NCBI GenBank assembly: GCA_943371425.1
Contig: CALRUR010000015.1
Location: 1 to 64,000 of the forward strand
Origin: CAJBVG01 sp943371425
GTDB lineage: Bacteria > Bacteroidota > Bacteroidia > Sphingobacteriales > Sphingobacteriaceae
DNA length: 64,000 nucleotides
Reading direction: 5' to 3'
The notes under the pieces are model-generated. The model was not told the origin of the DNA. It did no database searches and was given only the letters and a program-made list of their open reading frames with translations. The translations under genes were made by a program, and so were the position numbers. This document shows positions 40,539 through 49,991 of this stretch, in pieces. Each line of letters starts with the position of its first letter. Position 1 is the first letter of the stretch.

Positions 40539-41950
40539 ACAAACTTAAACAAACACTTAAGTATTTAATAACAGATTATGCTACTTCCATAATCGTTTGG
40601 GTTTGTTTTTTTGCCTATCGTAAAATTTACGTAGAACCATTGAAATTTGGGTACGATGTTCCCATAGATTTCGACCGTAATTTTTATTTAGGTTTACTTA
40701 TTATTCCATTTTATTGGCTTACTATTTATGCTGTGAGTGGAACCTACAGAAGTATCTATAAAAAATCGAGGTTAAAAGAATTATTACAAACTGCATCGCA
40801 AACTTTTATTGGGGTATTAGTATTATTCTTTGCCTTAATTCTTGATGATGAGGTGGCAAACTATACTAATTATTACAAATCATTTTTAACCTTGGTTGTA
40901 TTGCATTTTTTTGCTACTGCTATCCCTCGTTTAATTATAACATCTAATACAAAATCTAAAATTAAGCGCAGAATAATAGGCTTTAACACGCTTATCGTTG
41001 GTAGTAATCAAAAAGCATTTAAGCTGTTTAAAGAATTAGAATCTGAAAAAGAATCGGTAGGGTTTAAATTTTTAGGATTTATAAATGGAGACATAAATCA
41101 TAAAAACGAATTAGCCCAACACTTGCCGCAGCTGGGTAAGTATGAAGATGTGGCTGATATAGTTACTAAATACAATATACATGAAGTAATTATTGCCATC
41201 GAATCTTCGGAACATGATGACCTTAAAAAAATAATTGAAGAATTAGAGAATAGCAAAGCTGATGTAAAAATTATACCAGATATGTACGACATCATTACTG
41301 GTTCGGTAAAAATGAACCATTTATTTGGTGTACCCTTAATTCAAATTAAAACAGATTTAATGCCGGCTTGGCAATTAAACATGAAAAGAATTTTGGACGT
41401 ATTTGTTTCACTTTGTTTTTTAATTATACTCTCTCCAGTTTATTTAATAACAGCCATTATAGTAAAATTAAGCTCCAAAGGCCCTGTGTTTTTTAGTCAA
41501 ACGCGTATTGGCCTACATGGCAAACCTTTTAAAATTATTAAATTTCGCTCTATGGTAGTGGGTGCCGAAAAATTGGGTCCGCAACTCTCTAGCGAAAACG
41601 ATTCGCGTATTACACCATTTGGTAGGTTTATGCGTAAAACTCGCCTCGATGAAATTCCTCAATTTTATAATGTTCTCATAGGCGACATGTCTTTAGTGGG
41701 TCCTCGACCTGAACGTCAGTTTTTCATCGATCAAATAATGGAGTATGCTCCTCACTATAAACATCTACAAAAAGTACGTCCGGGAATAACTTCCTGGGGG
41801 CAAGTAAAATATGGTTACGCAGAAAATGTTGAGCAAATGTTAGAACGTTTAAAATACGACATCATTTACATCGAAAACATGAGCCTTGCGGTTGATTTTA
41901 AAATTCTGTTTTTTACCATTGCTACGGTAATACAAGGAAGAGGGAAGTAA
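40535..41950 (+). CDS. Polyprenyl glycosylphosphotransferase (exopolysaccharide initiating sugar transferase)
   Basis: A 471-residue membrane enzyme of the WbaP/UndPGPT type that transfers a sugar 1-phosphate from a nucleotide sugar to undecaprenyl phosphate, the first step of surface polysaccharide assembly. The first 130 residues hold four membrane helices. About 150-250 are a Rossmann-like domain (NTLIVGSNQKAFKLF). A fifth helix (VFVSLCFLIILSPVYLITAIIV) leads into the catalytic domain with KIIKFRSMVVGAE, MRKTRLDEIPQFYNV and IGDMSLVGPRPERQFF (catalytic Asp-Glu and Arg-Pro-Glu). It is coupled to the upstream lipoprotein gene. No glycosyltransferase cluster follows; the gene ends in an octamer array. 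Confidence 0.93.
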   Translation: MNKLKQTLKYLITDYATSIIVWVCFFAYRKIYVEPLKFGYDVPIDFDRNFYLGLLIIPFYWLTIYAVSGTYRSIYKKSRLKELLQTASQTFIGVLVLFFALILDDEVANYTNYYKSFLTLVVLHFFATAIPRLIITSNTKSKIKRRIIGFNTLIVGSNQKAFKLFKELESEKESVGFKFLGFINGDINHKNELAQHLPQLGKYEDVADIVTKYNIHEVIIAIESSEHDDLKKIIEELENSKADVKIIPDMYDIITGSVKMNHLFGVPLIQIKTDLMPAWQLNMKRILDVFVSLCFLIILSPVYLITAIIVKLSSKGPVFFSQTRIGLHGKPFKIIKFRSMVVGAEKLGPQLSSENDSRITPFGRFMRKTRLDEIPQFYNVLIGDMSLVGPRPERQFFIDQIMEYAPHYKHLQKVRPGITSWGQVKYGYAENVEQMLERLKYDIIYIENMSLAVDFKILFFTIATVIQGRGK

Positions 41951-42049
41951 TTAGCTAATTAGCTAATTATCCAATTAGCTAATTAAAATGTGCTATTTGC
42001 AATACTCTTGCTTCATTAGCTAATTAGCTAATTATCCAATCAGCTAATT
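41951..42049. repeat. Octamer array and left copy of a 77-bp direct repeat
   Basis: TTAGCTAA, TTAGCTAA, TTATCCAA, TTAGCTAA run from 41951 with exact 8-nt phase. From 41973 to 42049 lies a 77-nt sequence whose second copy is at 42502-42578 (67 of 77 positions identical by hand alignment, no gaps). It contains TACTCTTGCT and a second octamer array, and its end overlaps the stop codon of the four-helix-bundle gene. Confidence 0.9.
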
Positions 42050-42409
42050 TCTATTGTTTCTTTTTGAAGTGGTGATGATTGAATTTACAATTCTTGCAAT
42101 TTCATCTAATCCAATATTCAAATCATTTAAATCGTATTTATCGTAAGATTTTTCGATAAGCTCAAGCCAATATTCAGTTTCATCTATTTCTTTTGCTGCA
42201 ATTTTCATTTTATGAATGAAATCTAACTTGCTTTCTGCATTTTGTGCTTCTCTGATGTTAGCACCAATTGAAGTTCCTGATTTTATTAATTGATTCGATA
42301 AATTTCTTCGATTATCGAGATATAATTGATCTGAAAGTTTAATGATTTTTACAGAGAATGAAATGCTTTTTATAATAATTGGATTATCTTTTTGAAATTT
42401 CTTATTCAT
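42044..42409 (-). CDS. Four helix bundle protein (23S rRNA-IVP / S23 family)
   Basis: A 121-residue all-helical protein. Typical marks are SISFSVKIIKLSDQL near residue 15, a long second helix with LSNQLIKSGTSIGANIREAQNAESKLDFIHKMKIAAKEIDETEYWLELI (family core 'qllrSgtSigaNi.Ea..aeSk.dFi.k..ia.kE..Et.yWL.l'), and a final IVNSIITTSKRN. Members are encoded by intervening sequences in 23S rRNA genes and, in Bacteroidota, as scattered stand-alone genes; the Avd protein of diversity-generating retroelements has the same fold. Function is unknown, with nucleic acid binding suspected. Here the gene is enclosed by 77-bp direct repeats, which suggests that it entered as a cassette. No reverse transcriptase is present. 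Confidence 0.93.
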   Translation of the reverse strand: MNKKFQKDNPIIIKSISFSVKIIKLSDQLYLDNRRNLSNQLIKSGTSIGANIREAQNAESKLDFIHKMKIAAKEIDETEYWLELIEKSYDKYDLNDLNIGLDEIARIVNSIITTSKRNNRN

Positions 42410-42501
42410 TTACAAATGATCATAAATAAAATGAATTATTCAACTGCATAAATACAGGATTATTTATCATCCTGTATATATCATCCTGCATTTATCATCT
42501 T

Positions 42502-42578
42502 AATTAGCCAATCAAATAGTTCTATTTCCATTACTCTTGCTCCATTAGCTAATTAGCTAATTATCCTATTAGCTAATT
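42502..42578. repeat. Right copy of the 77-bp direct repeat, with octamer array
   Basis: It has the same length and orientation as 41973-42049, with ten mismatches. The array TTAGCTAA, TTAGCTAA, TTATCCTA, TTAGCTAA ends at the stop codon of priA (42577-42579). The preceding 42455-42500 also contains short direct repeats of ATCATCCTGTA/ATCATCCTGCA. Confidence 0.9.
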
Positions 42579-45048
42579 AAATTGGGTCTACATCTATTAG
42601 CACTGTGCATGCACCGTACTCTTTATTGCTTTTAAGTTCTGCAATTTTGATGCGTATAATTTCCTTACTCTTTTCTAGGTTAATACTCATTCGATCTAGC
42701 TTTAATATGATCTTTTGAATATACTGATTTCGAACCTTACTAACCGCAGGGAACTCCGGACCCAGCACACTTTTAGCTGTAAATAGTTGTTTGTATTCTT
42801 TCGCTAATAATTGTGCAGCTCTTTGTACTTTATGAGAATCTTTATGCTTTAAGGTAATCTCTATTAATCGTACAAAGGGTGGGTAATAAAATTGTTTGCG
42901 CTCTGTTAATTGCTGCCTAAGGAAACTATCATAATCATGCCTCGAGGCTAATTGTAATATTGGATGGTCGGGTTTATTGGTTTGTATAATTACTTTCCCT
43001 TGTTCGGCTCTTCGGCCTGCTCTACCACTTACTTGTTCTATTAATTGAAATGCTCGTTCGTGTGATCTAAAGTCGGGGTGGTTTATTAAGGTATCGGCTT
43101 GTATAATACCCACTAATGTTACTTTCTCGAAGTCTAGGCCTTTAGTAACCATTTGGGTACCCACTAAAATATCTATTTCTCCGTTTTCGAAATCGTTTAT
43201 TAAATCTTGTAAAGTATTTTTTTTACGAGTGGTATCTAAGTCCATTCGTGCAATTCGTGCAGCGGGGAAATAAACTTGCAATTCCTCTTCAATTTTTTCG
43301 GTTCCCAAGCCCATCATTTGTATATGTGCTGACCCACAGCTTGGGCATACTTTTATTACCGGCGTATGGTATCCACAGTAATGGCAACGGAGTTCGTTTT
43401 TCCATTTATGGTAGGTTAAACTTACATCGCATTGGGTACATTGTGGGCTATGTCCGCATTGGTGGCAATGTAAAAATGGTGAATAACCCCTTCTGTTTTG
43501 AAATAAAATTACTTGCTCTTTTTTTGCTAATCGAATTTCAATTTCACCTAACAATGTTTTACCAAATAATTGCTGAGTAGAATCTTTATCCAAATCGTTT
43601 TGTAAGGCAACAATAGTAGTCTCTGGCAATTGAGCAGTGCCAAATCTGTTCTTTAATTCTACTAAGCGATATTTTTTTTGAATGCTGTTATAGTAAGATT
43701 CTATAGAGGGTGTAGCCGAACCCAGTATCACATTTGCCGAATAATGATGCGCTAAATAAATAGAAACATCGCGTGCGTTGTACCTAGGGTTTGGTTCATT
43801 TTGTTTGTATGATGGGTCGTGCTCTTCGTCTACAATTATTAACCCTAAATTCTCATAAGGTAAAAAAATAGACGATCTAGTTCCTAGAATTATTTTAAAC
43901 TTACTTTTTAAGGTTTGTTGCCATACTTCGGCACGTTGATTTTCGGAATAACGAGAGTGGTACACACCAATTTCTTCATCGAAATGTTTTTTATAGCGTT
44001 CTATTAATTGCGCAGTTAAGCCTATTTCTGGAACTAAAATTAATACTTGTTTGCCCCTAAGTAATTGCTCTTTTATGAGCTCTATAAATAAAATTGTTTT
44101 ACCCGAAGAGGTAATGCCATAAAGCAATACCGGCATTCTATTCTCAAAAGCATCCTTAATTTCTGTTAAGGCTTCTTGTTGTTCGGTATTTAAAACAAAC
44201 ACTTGTTGCTCTTCCGAAACATTGCTCTCTATTCTGCTAATTTCTTGCTCTGCTAATTCAAAAATTTCATTCTTAATTAAGGTTTGAATGGCCGAATTGC
44301 TTGCACCTAATTCAACTATTAATTTAGCACTTACCAACTCATGTTCTTTTTTTAAACGTAAATAAGCTTGTATTACTTCTATTTGTTTGGGTCGCTTTTC
44401 TAATTCGTTAAAGAGAATTTTCATCATCCCTTCCTCTAAATACAAAGGTTTTAGCACTAAATGTTTAATCGTTTTTACTTTGTATTTTTCTTGTACTTCT
44501 TCCTCTAAGTAAATATACCCCTTCTGTATCATTTGTTTAATTAGGGGCATTACCGTTTTCTGATCTAATATTTTCTGTATGTCTTGTATCGAAATAGATT
44601 CTTGAATTTGGATTGCTTCTATTATTAAATATTCTTTATCATTGAGTTCATCTTTATCAAATTCTGCTTGTTTATTAAGCACAACCTTTGTTTCACTTGT
44701 TAATTTTAAAGCAGTAGGTAAGGCCGCATTCATCACCTCTCCGGTATGGCAGGCATAATATTTGGCTATCCAATTCCAAAGCTCTAATTGTTTTAAATGT
44801 AAAATTGGTTCATCATCTAATACATTTAATATATATTTTGAGGTATAGTGTTGCGGAGCATTGTAATGTATACGCTCTACAATGCCCGTATATAAACGAT
44901 TTCCTTGAAATGGCACGATTACTCTAGAGCCTACTTTAATTTTTTCAATAGCCTCTATACTCACCCTATAAGTAAAACTTTGTGGCAAGGCCAATGGTAA
45001 AATTACATCGGCATATGTATCATATTTTGAAAAACCTAACTCAGTCAT
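42577..45048 (-). CDS. priA: Primosomal replication protein N' (PriA helicase)
   Basis: An 823-residue DNA helicase that reloads the replisome at stalled forks. Residues about 1-100 are the 3'-end-binding domain (YADVILPLALPQSFTYRV). About 290-470 form the first helicase lobe with Walker A YGITSSGKTILFIELI and DEEHDPSYKQ (DExH). The zinc insertion has the eight Cys residues in HCHQCGHSPQCTQCDVSLTYH and LRCHYCGYHTPVIKVCPSCGS. Lobe two has GTQMVTKGLDFEKVTLVGI and QVSGRAGR. The C-terminus ends LIDVDPI as in the family. It overlaps the DUF423 gene by 8 nt and is probably co-transcribed with it. Length is slightly above E. coli PriA (732), mainly through the middle of the N-terminal half. Confidence 0.97.
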   Translation of the reverse strand: MTELGFSKYDTYADVILPLALPQSFTYRVSIEAIEKIKVGSRVIVPFQGNRLYTGIVERIHYNAPQHYTSKYILNVLDDEPILHLKQLELWNWIAKYYACHTGEVMNAALPTALKLTSETKVVLNKQAEFDKDELNDKEYLIIEAIQIQESISIQDIQKILDQKTVMPLIKQMIQKGYIYLEEEVQEKYKVKTIKHLVLKPLYLEEGMMKILFNELEKRPKQIEVIQAYLRLKKEHELVSAKLIVELGASNSAIQTLIKNEIFELAEQEISRIESNVSEEQQVFVLNTEQQEALTEIKDAFENRMPVLLYGITSSGKTILFIELIKEQLLRGKQVLILVPEIGLTAQLIERYKKHFDEEIGVYHSRYSENQRAEVWQQTLKSKFKIILGTRSSIFLPYENLGLIIVDEEHDPSYKQNEPNPRYNARDVSIYLAHHYSANVILGSATPSIESYYNSIQKKYRLVELKNRFGTAQLPETTIVALQNDLDKDSTQQLFGKTLLGEIEIRLAKKEQVILFQNRRGYSPFLHCHQCGHSPQCTQCDVSLTYHKWKNELRCHYCGYHTPVIKVCPSCGSAHIQMMGLGTEKIEEELQVYFPAARIARMDLDTTRKKNTLQDLINDFENGEIDILVGTQMVTKGLDFEKVTLVGIIQADTLINHPDFRSHERAFQLIEQVSGRAGRRAEQGKVIIQTNKPDHPILQLASRHDYDSFLRQQLTERKQFYYPPFVRLIEITLKHKDSHKVQRAAQLLAKEYKQLFTAKSVLGPEFPAVSKVRNQYIQKIILKLDRMSINLEKSKEIIRIKIAELKSNKEYGACTVLIDVDPI

Positions 45049-45433
45049 TTTTAAGTTTAATACTGCCGATAAAAATCAGTACCCATGCAGAAATTAATGA
45101 TAAACCACCTAAAGGAGTAATAGGACCTAAGAAAGTCCAAGAACTAATGCCAAATAAATCTTTAGTTGCCAATAAATAAATAGAAAAGGAAAAGAGTATG
45201 ATGCCAATAAACATTAGCATGCCAGCAGTTTTAAATAATTTAATTTTAGTTTGATGATATAAAATAGCAATGAGTATTATACCTAAACTATGCACTAAAT
45301 GATATTTCACCCCAGTTTCATAACTCTGTAATTGGCCCGAAGTTAATAAAGGTTTTAAAGCATGTGCTCCGAAAGCACCAATAATAACAGCAATAGCAGC
45401 CATTATACTTCCCATCAATACTAATTTTTTCAT
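45041..45433 (-). CDS. DUF423 family membrane protein
   Basis: A 130-residue protein with four predicted membrane helices. I start at ATG 45433 (MKKLVLMGSIMAA); the longer frame to 45529 runs into promoter sequence. The family signature is near the N-terminus, AVIIGAFGAHALKPLLTSGQLQSYETGVKYHLVHSLGII, where 'GAFGAHaL...l......w.ta..Yh..Halal' is the DUF423 pattern, and the end has FLGPITPLGGLSLISAWVLI ('tPiGG...i.gW'). The role of this widespread family is not established. It is the first gene of a two-gene operon with priA, preceded by an exact -7 element (45450-45457). Confidence 0.93.
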   Translation of the reverse strand: MKKLVLMGSIMAAIAVIIGAFGAHALKPLLTSGQLQSYETGVKYHLVHSLGIILIAILYHQTKIKLFKTAGMLMFIGIILFSFSIYLLATKDLFGISSWTFLGPITPLGGLSLISAWVLIFIGSIKLKND

Positions 45434-45449
45434 CTTTAAATTTATAAAA

Positions 45450-45457
45450 CAAATATA
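45450..45457 (-). promoter_or_regulatory. Probable -7 element of the DUF423-priA operon
   Basis: Minus strand TATATTTG is an exact TAnnTTTG match 16 nt before the ATG at 45433. It supports the shorter start for the DUF423 protein. Confidence 0.5.
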
Positions 45458-45539
45458 ATCATTTGAAAACGATATCTTCGGAATCACAAATGTTGAAAAC
45501 TGAATCGTTTGATAAAGAAGTAGTATCATTAATTCGAGC

Positions 45540-45547
45540 TACTTTTG
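45540..45547 (+). promoter_or_regulatory. Probable -7 element of the 893-residue protein gene
   Basis: TACTTTTG is an exact TAnnTTTG match, 21 nt upstream of the ATG at 45569. The nearest TTG (45509-45511) is 28 nt away, slightly beyond the usual spacing. Confidence 0.45.
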
Positions 45548-45568
45548 TGTTAATTTATACTCTATAAA

Positions 45569-48250
45569 ATGAAGAAAGCTGTTTGGATAATATCTGCCTT
45601 ATTAACGATTATTATTTCTTTAGCTTATTTTTATTTCCGTAGCTCATTGAATATCAGTAGTAATAAAGACATATTTTCGTACATTTCTACCAATAATGCC
45701 CTAGTTGCAAGCATTAAATATGAGAGTGATTTAAAAGATATTTTTGAGACCGATTTAAATATACCAAGTTTATTATATCCAGATTTTATAAACGAAGCCA
45801 AAGAGTTAGAATTATTACTCAAACAAAATACCTTAGTTCTAGGTAGCATAACTTCTCAAGAAATTTATATTGCTTGCCAAAAATTAAACGCAAAAAAGGC
45901 AGGGTGTTTATATTTAACTACCTTAAATAATTTTGATATCGACGACGCCTCCACACTTTTTAATGTGGATGATCAACCAGTGGTATATGCAAAAGCAAGG
46001 GCTTTTGAAGGAGATAATATCTATCATTATATTAATGGTTCAAAAGATTACTACTATGTGTACCAAAGTCCGTATTTATTAATATCTAAGCATCCAACTC
46101 TGTTAGAAGATGCTTTGCGATCTAAATCAAAAGGTACTACCTTTTCAAGTAATGTGATATTTAAAAAATGGCAAGAAACACAAGTAAATGCAAAAACATT
46201 GTTGAGTGTATTTGTTAACCACAATGCATTAAATGAATTTTACTCCATCTATTTTCAATTACCTTTTCAAAAATCACTTTATTTTTCGAAAGAGTTTGCT
46301 GATTTTTCTTTTTCAGAATTAAACTATAAATCGGATGCTTGGATTCTAAACGGTGAAGTAGAAGCTTCAGAAAAGAAGTATTTTCATTTATTAAAATCTC
46401 AAACAGAAAACAGAAGTTATTTATCCAATTACCTTTCAAATAATACTTGGGCTTTCCAGAATTTAATTTTATCGGATGCAATACAATTTAGAAATGATTT
46501 ACAAATTCAACAAAAACTTAACCAAGACTATTATTATGATGCAGAACAAAAAATAGTATCGAAGAAATATTTTATTGATGTTAAAAGTTTCATAAATGAG
46601 CAAATTGGAGAAGAGTTTATAGCATCCTACAATGCAAATTATTCTGTGCTTACACATACTGGCTATATAGGAATGATGGTTTTAAAGCAGGCATCTGTTT
46701 TCGAAGAGAAGTTAGTGAAATTAGTAAAAACGCCTAAAACAGAATCGTATAAAAGTGTAACAATAAAAAGTTTTCCGTTCAGAAAATTTATGTACTTGGC
46801 GGCAGGATTACCGTTTAAAGAATTGGAAACTAATTTTTATACCATTATTGAAGATCGATTAATACTTGCTGCAACTGCTGCCGATCTTAAAAAATACATC
46901 GACGATTTTCAATCAGATCAACTCTTAAAAAACAACGAGAGTTTTCAGAATTATATAAGCACCTTAAATGATCAATATAATTATTTGTTTTATACGGGCA
47001 TAGCTGGGTATGAAAATAGTCTTAACGGATTATTAACAGATAAAGGAAATGCTAAATTAAATGAACGTTTAGGATGGTCGAACTATTCGGCGTTTTCTTA
47101 CCAAGTAACCAGTTCGGATGCGGGTTTAATATCGAGTATTTACATGCCAATGAAATCTGATGATACCGAAACGAGTATCGAACAAAAATGGCAGATAACC
47201 TTGGATGCAGCTTTAAGTAATTCGCCTCAATGGATTAATAGCATTGGTAATAAAGAAACTTATATAGTTGTACAAGACGATACGAATACTGTTTATTTAA
47301 TTGATGAAGGCTCTACTATTAAGTGGAAGAAAAATATAAATCAGAAAATAATTTCAAAAATTGAAGTGGTAGATTATTACAAAAATGGCGAAACACAATT
47401 GCTTTTTAATTCTGCTAACTATATATATATTATTGATTTGAACGGGCAAATGATGCCTAATTACCCAATAAAATTAGCTGCAGAAGCAAGCATGGGTTTA
47501 AGTTTATTCGATTATGAAAAAGATAAAAACTACAGGGTTTTTATAACCTGTACCAACCAATGCGTATATGGATATGATATAAGCGGCAGACCTGTTGATG
47601 GTTGGAACCCAAAGAGAGTAGGCCAAGCATTAGATCGAGTTCAACACATAAATGTAAAAGGGAAAGACCTTTTATTTATTGCCAACAAACAGGGGTACTT
47701 TTACTTTTACAATAGGAAAGGGGAGGTGCAAGCACAATTTAAAGATTCTGCAGGTATCGAATATTATAACCCCTTTTATTTTGACGCTAATATTGAGTTT
47801 AATAAGAATAGATTTATTAGCACCGATCAAAAAGGTAAAATTAAAAGTATTTTTATTGATGGTAAGAGATTGTACAAAACGGTAGGAAACTGGACAGACA
47901 AACATTACTTTGTGTATGCAGATGTAATGGGAGATGAAAAAAGTGACTATATTTTTGTAGACAATAATCAGCTAATGGTTTACCAAGACGATACAACTTT
48001 AGGCTTCAATTATCAATTTAATTCGAATATTACCAACCCACCTTTTAGTTGGAAATACAAGAATAACGAAAGTTTATTAGGCGTTTTTTCTGAAGAAACA
48101 CAGCAAGTATATTTATTTGATAGAATAGGCAAATTACAAAAAGGCTTCCCCCTAAAAGCCTCTGCTGGTCCTTCGTTTTTGGTGGCAAATGAACAAAAAA
48201 AGATGGTTGTAGGTACCAAAGAAGGTAAAATTATCTATTACTTATTGTAA
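45569..48250 (+). CDS. Membrane-anchored protein with C-terminal beta-propeller, unknown function
   Basis: An 893-residue protein. The N-terminus has one membrane helix (VWIISALLTIIISLAYFYF), probably an uncleaved anchor. Residues about 30-540 form a long alpha/beta region with patterns of DUF3352-type lipid-sensing or periplasmic proteins, for example ALVASIKYESDL and a later YLYLAAGLPFKELE-like element; this match is tentative. From about 545 the sequence repeats short WxW/YIYxI blades typical of PQQ-like or integrin FG-GAP propellers: SPQWINSIGNKETYIVVQDDTNTVYLIDEG, then QLLFNSANYIYIIDLNGQMM, LLFIANKQGYFYFYNRKGE, and a final KMVVGTKEGKIIYYLL. It probably sits in the periplasm facing the outer membrane. 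It stands alone between promoters. Confidence 0.8.
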   Translation: MKKAVWIISALLTIIISLAYFYFRSSLNISSNKDIFSYISTNNALVASIKYESDLKDIFETDLNIPSLLYPDFINEAKELELLLKQNTLVLGSITSQEIYIACQKLNAKKAGCLYLTTLNNFDIDDASTLFNVDDQPVVYAKARAFEGDNIYHYINGSKDYYYVYQSPYLLISKHPTLLEDALRSKSKGTTFSSNVIFKKWQETQVNAKTLLSVFVNHNALNEFYSIYFQLPFQKSLYFSKEFADFSFSELNYKSDAWILNGEVEASEKKYFHLLKSQTENRSYLSNYLSNNTWAFQNLILSDAIQFRNDLQIQQKLNQDYYYDAEQKIVSKKYFIDVKSFINEQIGEEFIASYNANYSVLTHTGYIGMMVLKQASVFEEKLVKLVKTPKTESYKSVTIKSFPFRKFMYLAAGLPFKELETNFYTIIEDRLILAATAADLKKYIDDFQSDQLLKNNESFQNYISTLNDQYNYLFYTGIAGYENSLNGLLTDKGNAKLNERLGWSNYSAFSYQVTSSDAGLISSIYMPMKSDDTETSIEQKWQITLDAALSNSPQWINSIGNKETYIVVQDDTNTVYLIDEGSTIKWKKNINQKIISKIEVVDYYKNGETQLLFNSANYIYIIDLNGQMMPNYPIKLAAEASMGLSLFDYEKDKNYRVFITCTNQCVYGYDISGRPVDGWNPKRVGQALDRVQHINVKGKDLLFIANKQGYFYFYNRKGEVQAQFKDSAGIEYYNPFYFDANIEFNKNRFISTDQKGKIKSIFIDGKRLYKTVGNWTDKHYFVYADVMGDEKSDYIFVDNNQLMVYQDDTTLGFNYQFNSNITNPPFSWKYKNNESLLGVFSEETQQVYLFDRIGKLQKGFPLKASAGPSFLVANEQKKMVVGTKEGKIIYYLL

Positions 48251-48332
48251 TAATTAAAGAATATATTATTTGTTTTGTTCTTCAATATTTCAGTATATTT
48301 AACCATTATAACTAACTACTAAATTATTTATT

Positions 48333-49961
48333 ATGTATTTATTGCGATCTTTAAACAGGATTATCTTACTGTTTATGGCTTCTAGCTTTTTATGGCTGAG
48401 TGCCTGTAAGATAGACGAAGACTTGGCGAAGCCAACGCTATCACCCGATTTTATCATTCCACTGGTTTATGGTGAATTGGATTTAAAAAACTTGGTAAAA
48501 GATACCAGTTTTATAAAAACCGATCCTTCTGGATATTTAAAAGTTGGTTTTTTAGACACACTAGAAGTTTTAAATGCTACCACCTTAGCCGATGCTTTGA
48601 AAATTGTTCAAACCGGATTTCCATCGGTACCTAAGACTTTATCATTTACAAATATTGGGGGAGGAAATGTTCAATTCCCAGTAGATGAATTATTAGATAT
48701 CAATTTAAATTTAGGAACCAGTATGGTTAGAAAGTTGGCGTTTAACGACTTAACTTTTGAAATTAGCATTCAAAATTCACACACATTTGACTATAATGAT
48801 GTAAACATTACCATACCTGGATTGGTTTCTGGAACAACAGCCTTTACCTCTGGTTCTTTAAATATTCCAGCTGGGCAAACGGTTACACAACAGTTTACTC
48901 TTACCAATTGTATTTGGGATTTAAGTGGTAGAACAGGTTTAGATACTAGTAAAGTATTAATGCAATTTAGTTCGGGCACGCCTATTACTGGTCCGAGTGG
49001 TGGAGTAGGATTGGTATCTGTAGAATTTGTGAGTTACAATTTGAAATTTTGGCAAGGTAGATCTAGTATATTACAACAATTATTAGCTACACCAACTTCA
49101 ACCAGTAATACTACCTCTTTAGTACCTAAAGAAACGTACAAAGGTATTAAATCGGGTTCAATCAACTTAGAAGATATTGAAGTAAAATTAGATTTCAAGA
49201 GTAAAATGGGAATCCCGTTGGGTATGAATATTGTGTTAGAATCAACCAATGGAGTAACCAATGGAAAAGTAGCTTTAAATCCATTGAATTTAGTAATTCA
49301 ACCTTCTAGCATAGGTCCAGACGATGAACCTTTAACGAGAAGTAACCCAAATAACATAGATGAAACTACTAGTAATTTGGCGGATGTATTAACAAATTTC
49401 CCAACTACCATAAAGGTTACAGCGGGAGTTGGTAGTACATTTGATAGCCCAGATCCATATTCATATTTCTTCCATCAAAATAGTGATTTACAATTAACGG
49501 TTGATGCAACGATACCGTTTGCTATTTCATTTAACCAGTTAAGATTAGAATCTGATTATGATTTTGATTTATTTCAACAGGCAAAATTAGACAGTGATAT
49601 CGCTATATTGGATACAGGAACTTTATTCTTTTCTATTTCAAATGGGTTTCCATATGAAATTGATATTGATTTAAACGCATTGAATGGAGTTAGAGACTCT
49701 TTGGCAACCTTAGCACAAGTAAGACTTACTGCTGCTAATACAGCTGTTATTAATGGAGAGTTAAAAGTTACTAGTCCTACTCGTTCAACATTCACTGTAG
49801 GTTTATCTGCAGAATTATTAGACAAACTTAAAGTAGCACGTAAATTAGGTGTAAAAGCTAGGCTAAATACAGCCACCGGCAGCCCTAAAATTTACACGGA
49901 TTACAAGTTAGGTTTTGATACCAAAGCCAGATTAGGTATTACAGCTAAACCAATTAAATAA
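48333..49961 (+). CDS. Large beta-rich lipoprotein paired with an OmpA-like protein
   Basis: A 542-residue protein with a lipoprotein signal peptide (lipobox WLSAC, Cys25). The mature region consists of several beta-sandwich-like repeats with Asp/Asn/Thr-rich turns (ISIQNSHTFDYNDVNITIPGL; DLQLTVDATIPFAISFNQLRLESDYDF; SPTRSTFTVGLSAELLDKL). No catalytic motif is seen. The gene is followed after 30 nt by an OmpA/TSP3 outer-membrane gene, and the two are probably co-transcribed. A structural or adhesion role at the cell surface, anchored through the lipid on one side and the barrel partner on the other, is reasonable inference. No family name can be given. Confidence 0.82.
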   Translation: MYLLRSLNRIILLFMASSFLWLSACKIDEDLAKPTLSPDFIIPLVYGELDLKNLVKDTSFIKTDPSGYLKVGFLDTLEVLNATTLADALKIVQTGFPSVPKTLSFTNIGGGNVQFPVDELLDINLNLGTSMVRKLAFNDLTFEISIQNSHTFDYNDVNITIPGLVSGTTAFTSGSLNIPAGQTVTQQFTLTNCIWDLSGRTGLDTSKVLMQFSSGTPITGPSGGVGLVSVEFVSYNLKFWQGRSSILQQLLATPTSTSNTTSLVPKETYKGIKSGSINLEDIEVKLDFKSKMGIPLGMNIVLESTNGVTNGKVALNPLNLVIQPSSIGPDDEPLTRSNPNNIDETTSNLADVLTNFPTTIKVTAGVGSTFDSPDPYSYFFHQNSDLQLTVDATIPFAISFNQLRLESDYDFDLFQQAKLDSDIAILDTGTLFFSISNGFPYEIDIDLNALNGVRDSLATLAQVRLTAANTAVINGELKVTSPTRSTFTVGLSAELLDKLKVARKLGVKARLNTATGSPKIYTDYKLGFDTKARLGITAKPIK

Positions 49962-49991
49962 TATTCTAATAATAGATAAATCAGACAAATC

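Noticed and set aside
42044..42409. Four-helix-bundle gene as the Avd accessory protein of a diversity-generating retroelement
   Set aside because: No reverse transcriptase, template repeat or variable repeat is present nearby. The protein fits the plain IVP/S23 family.
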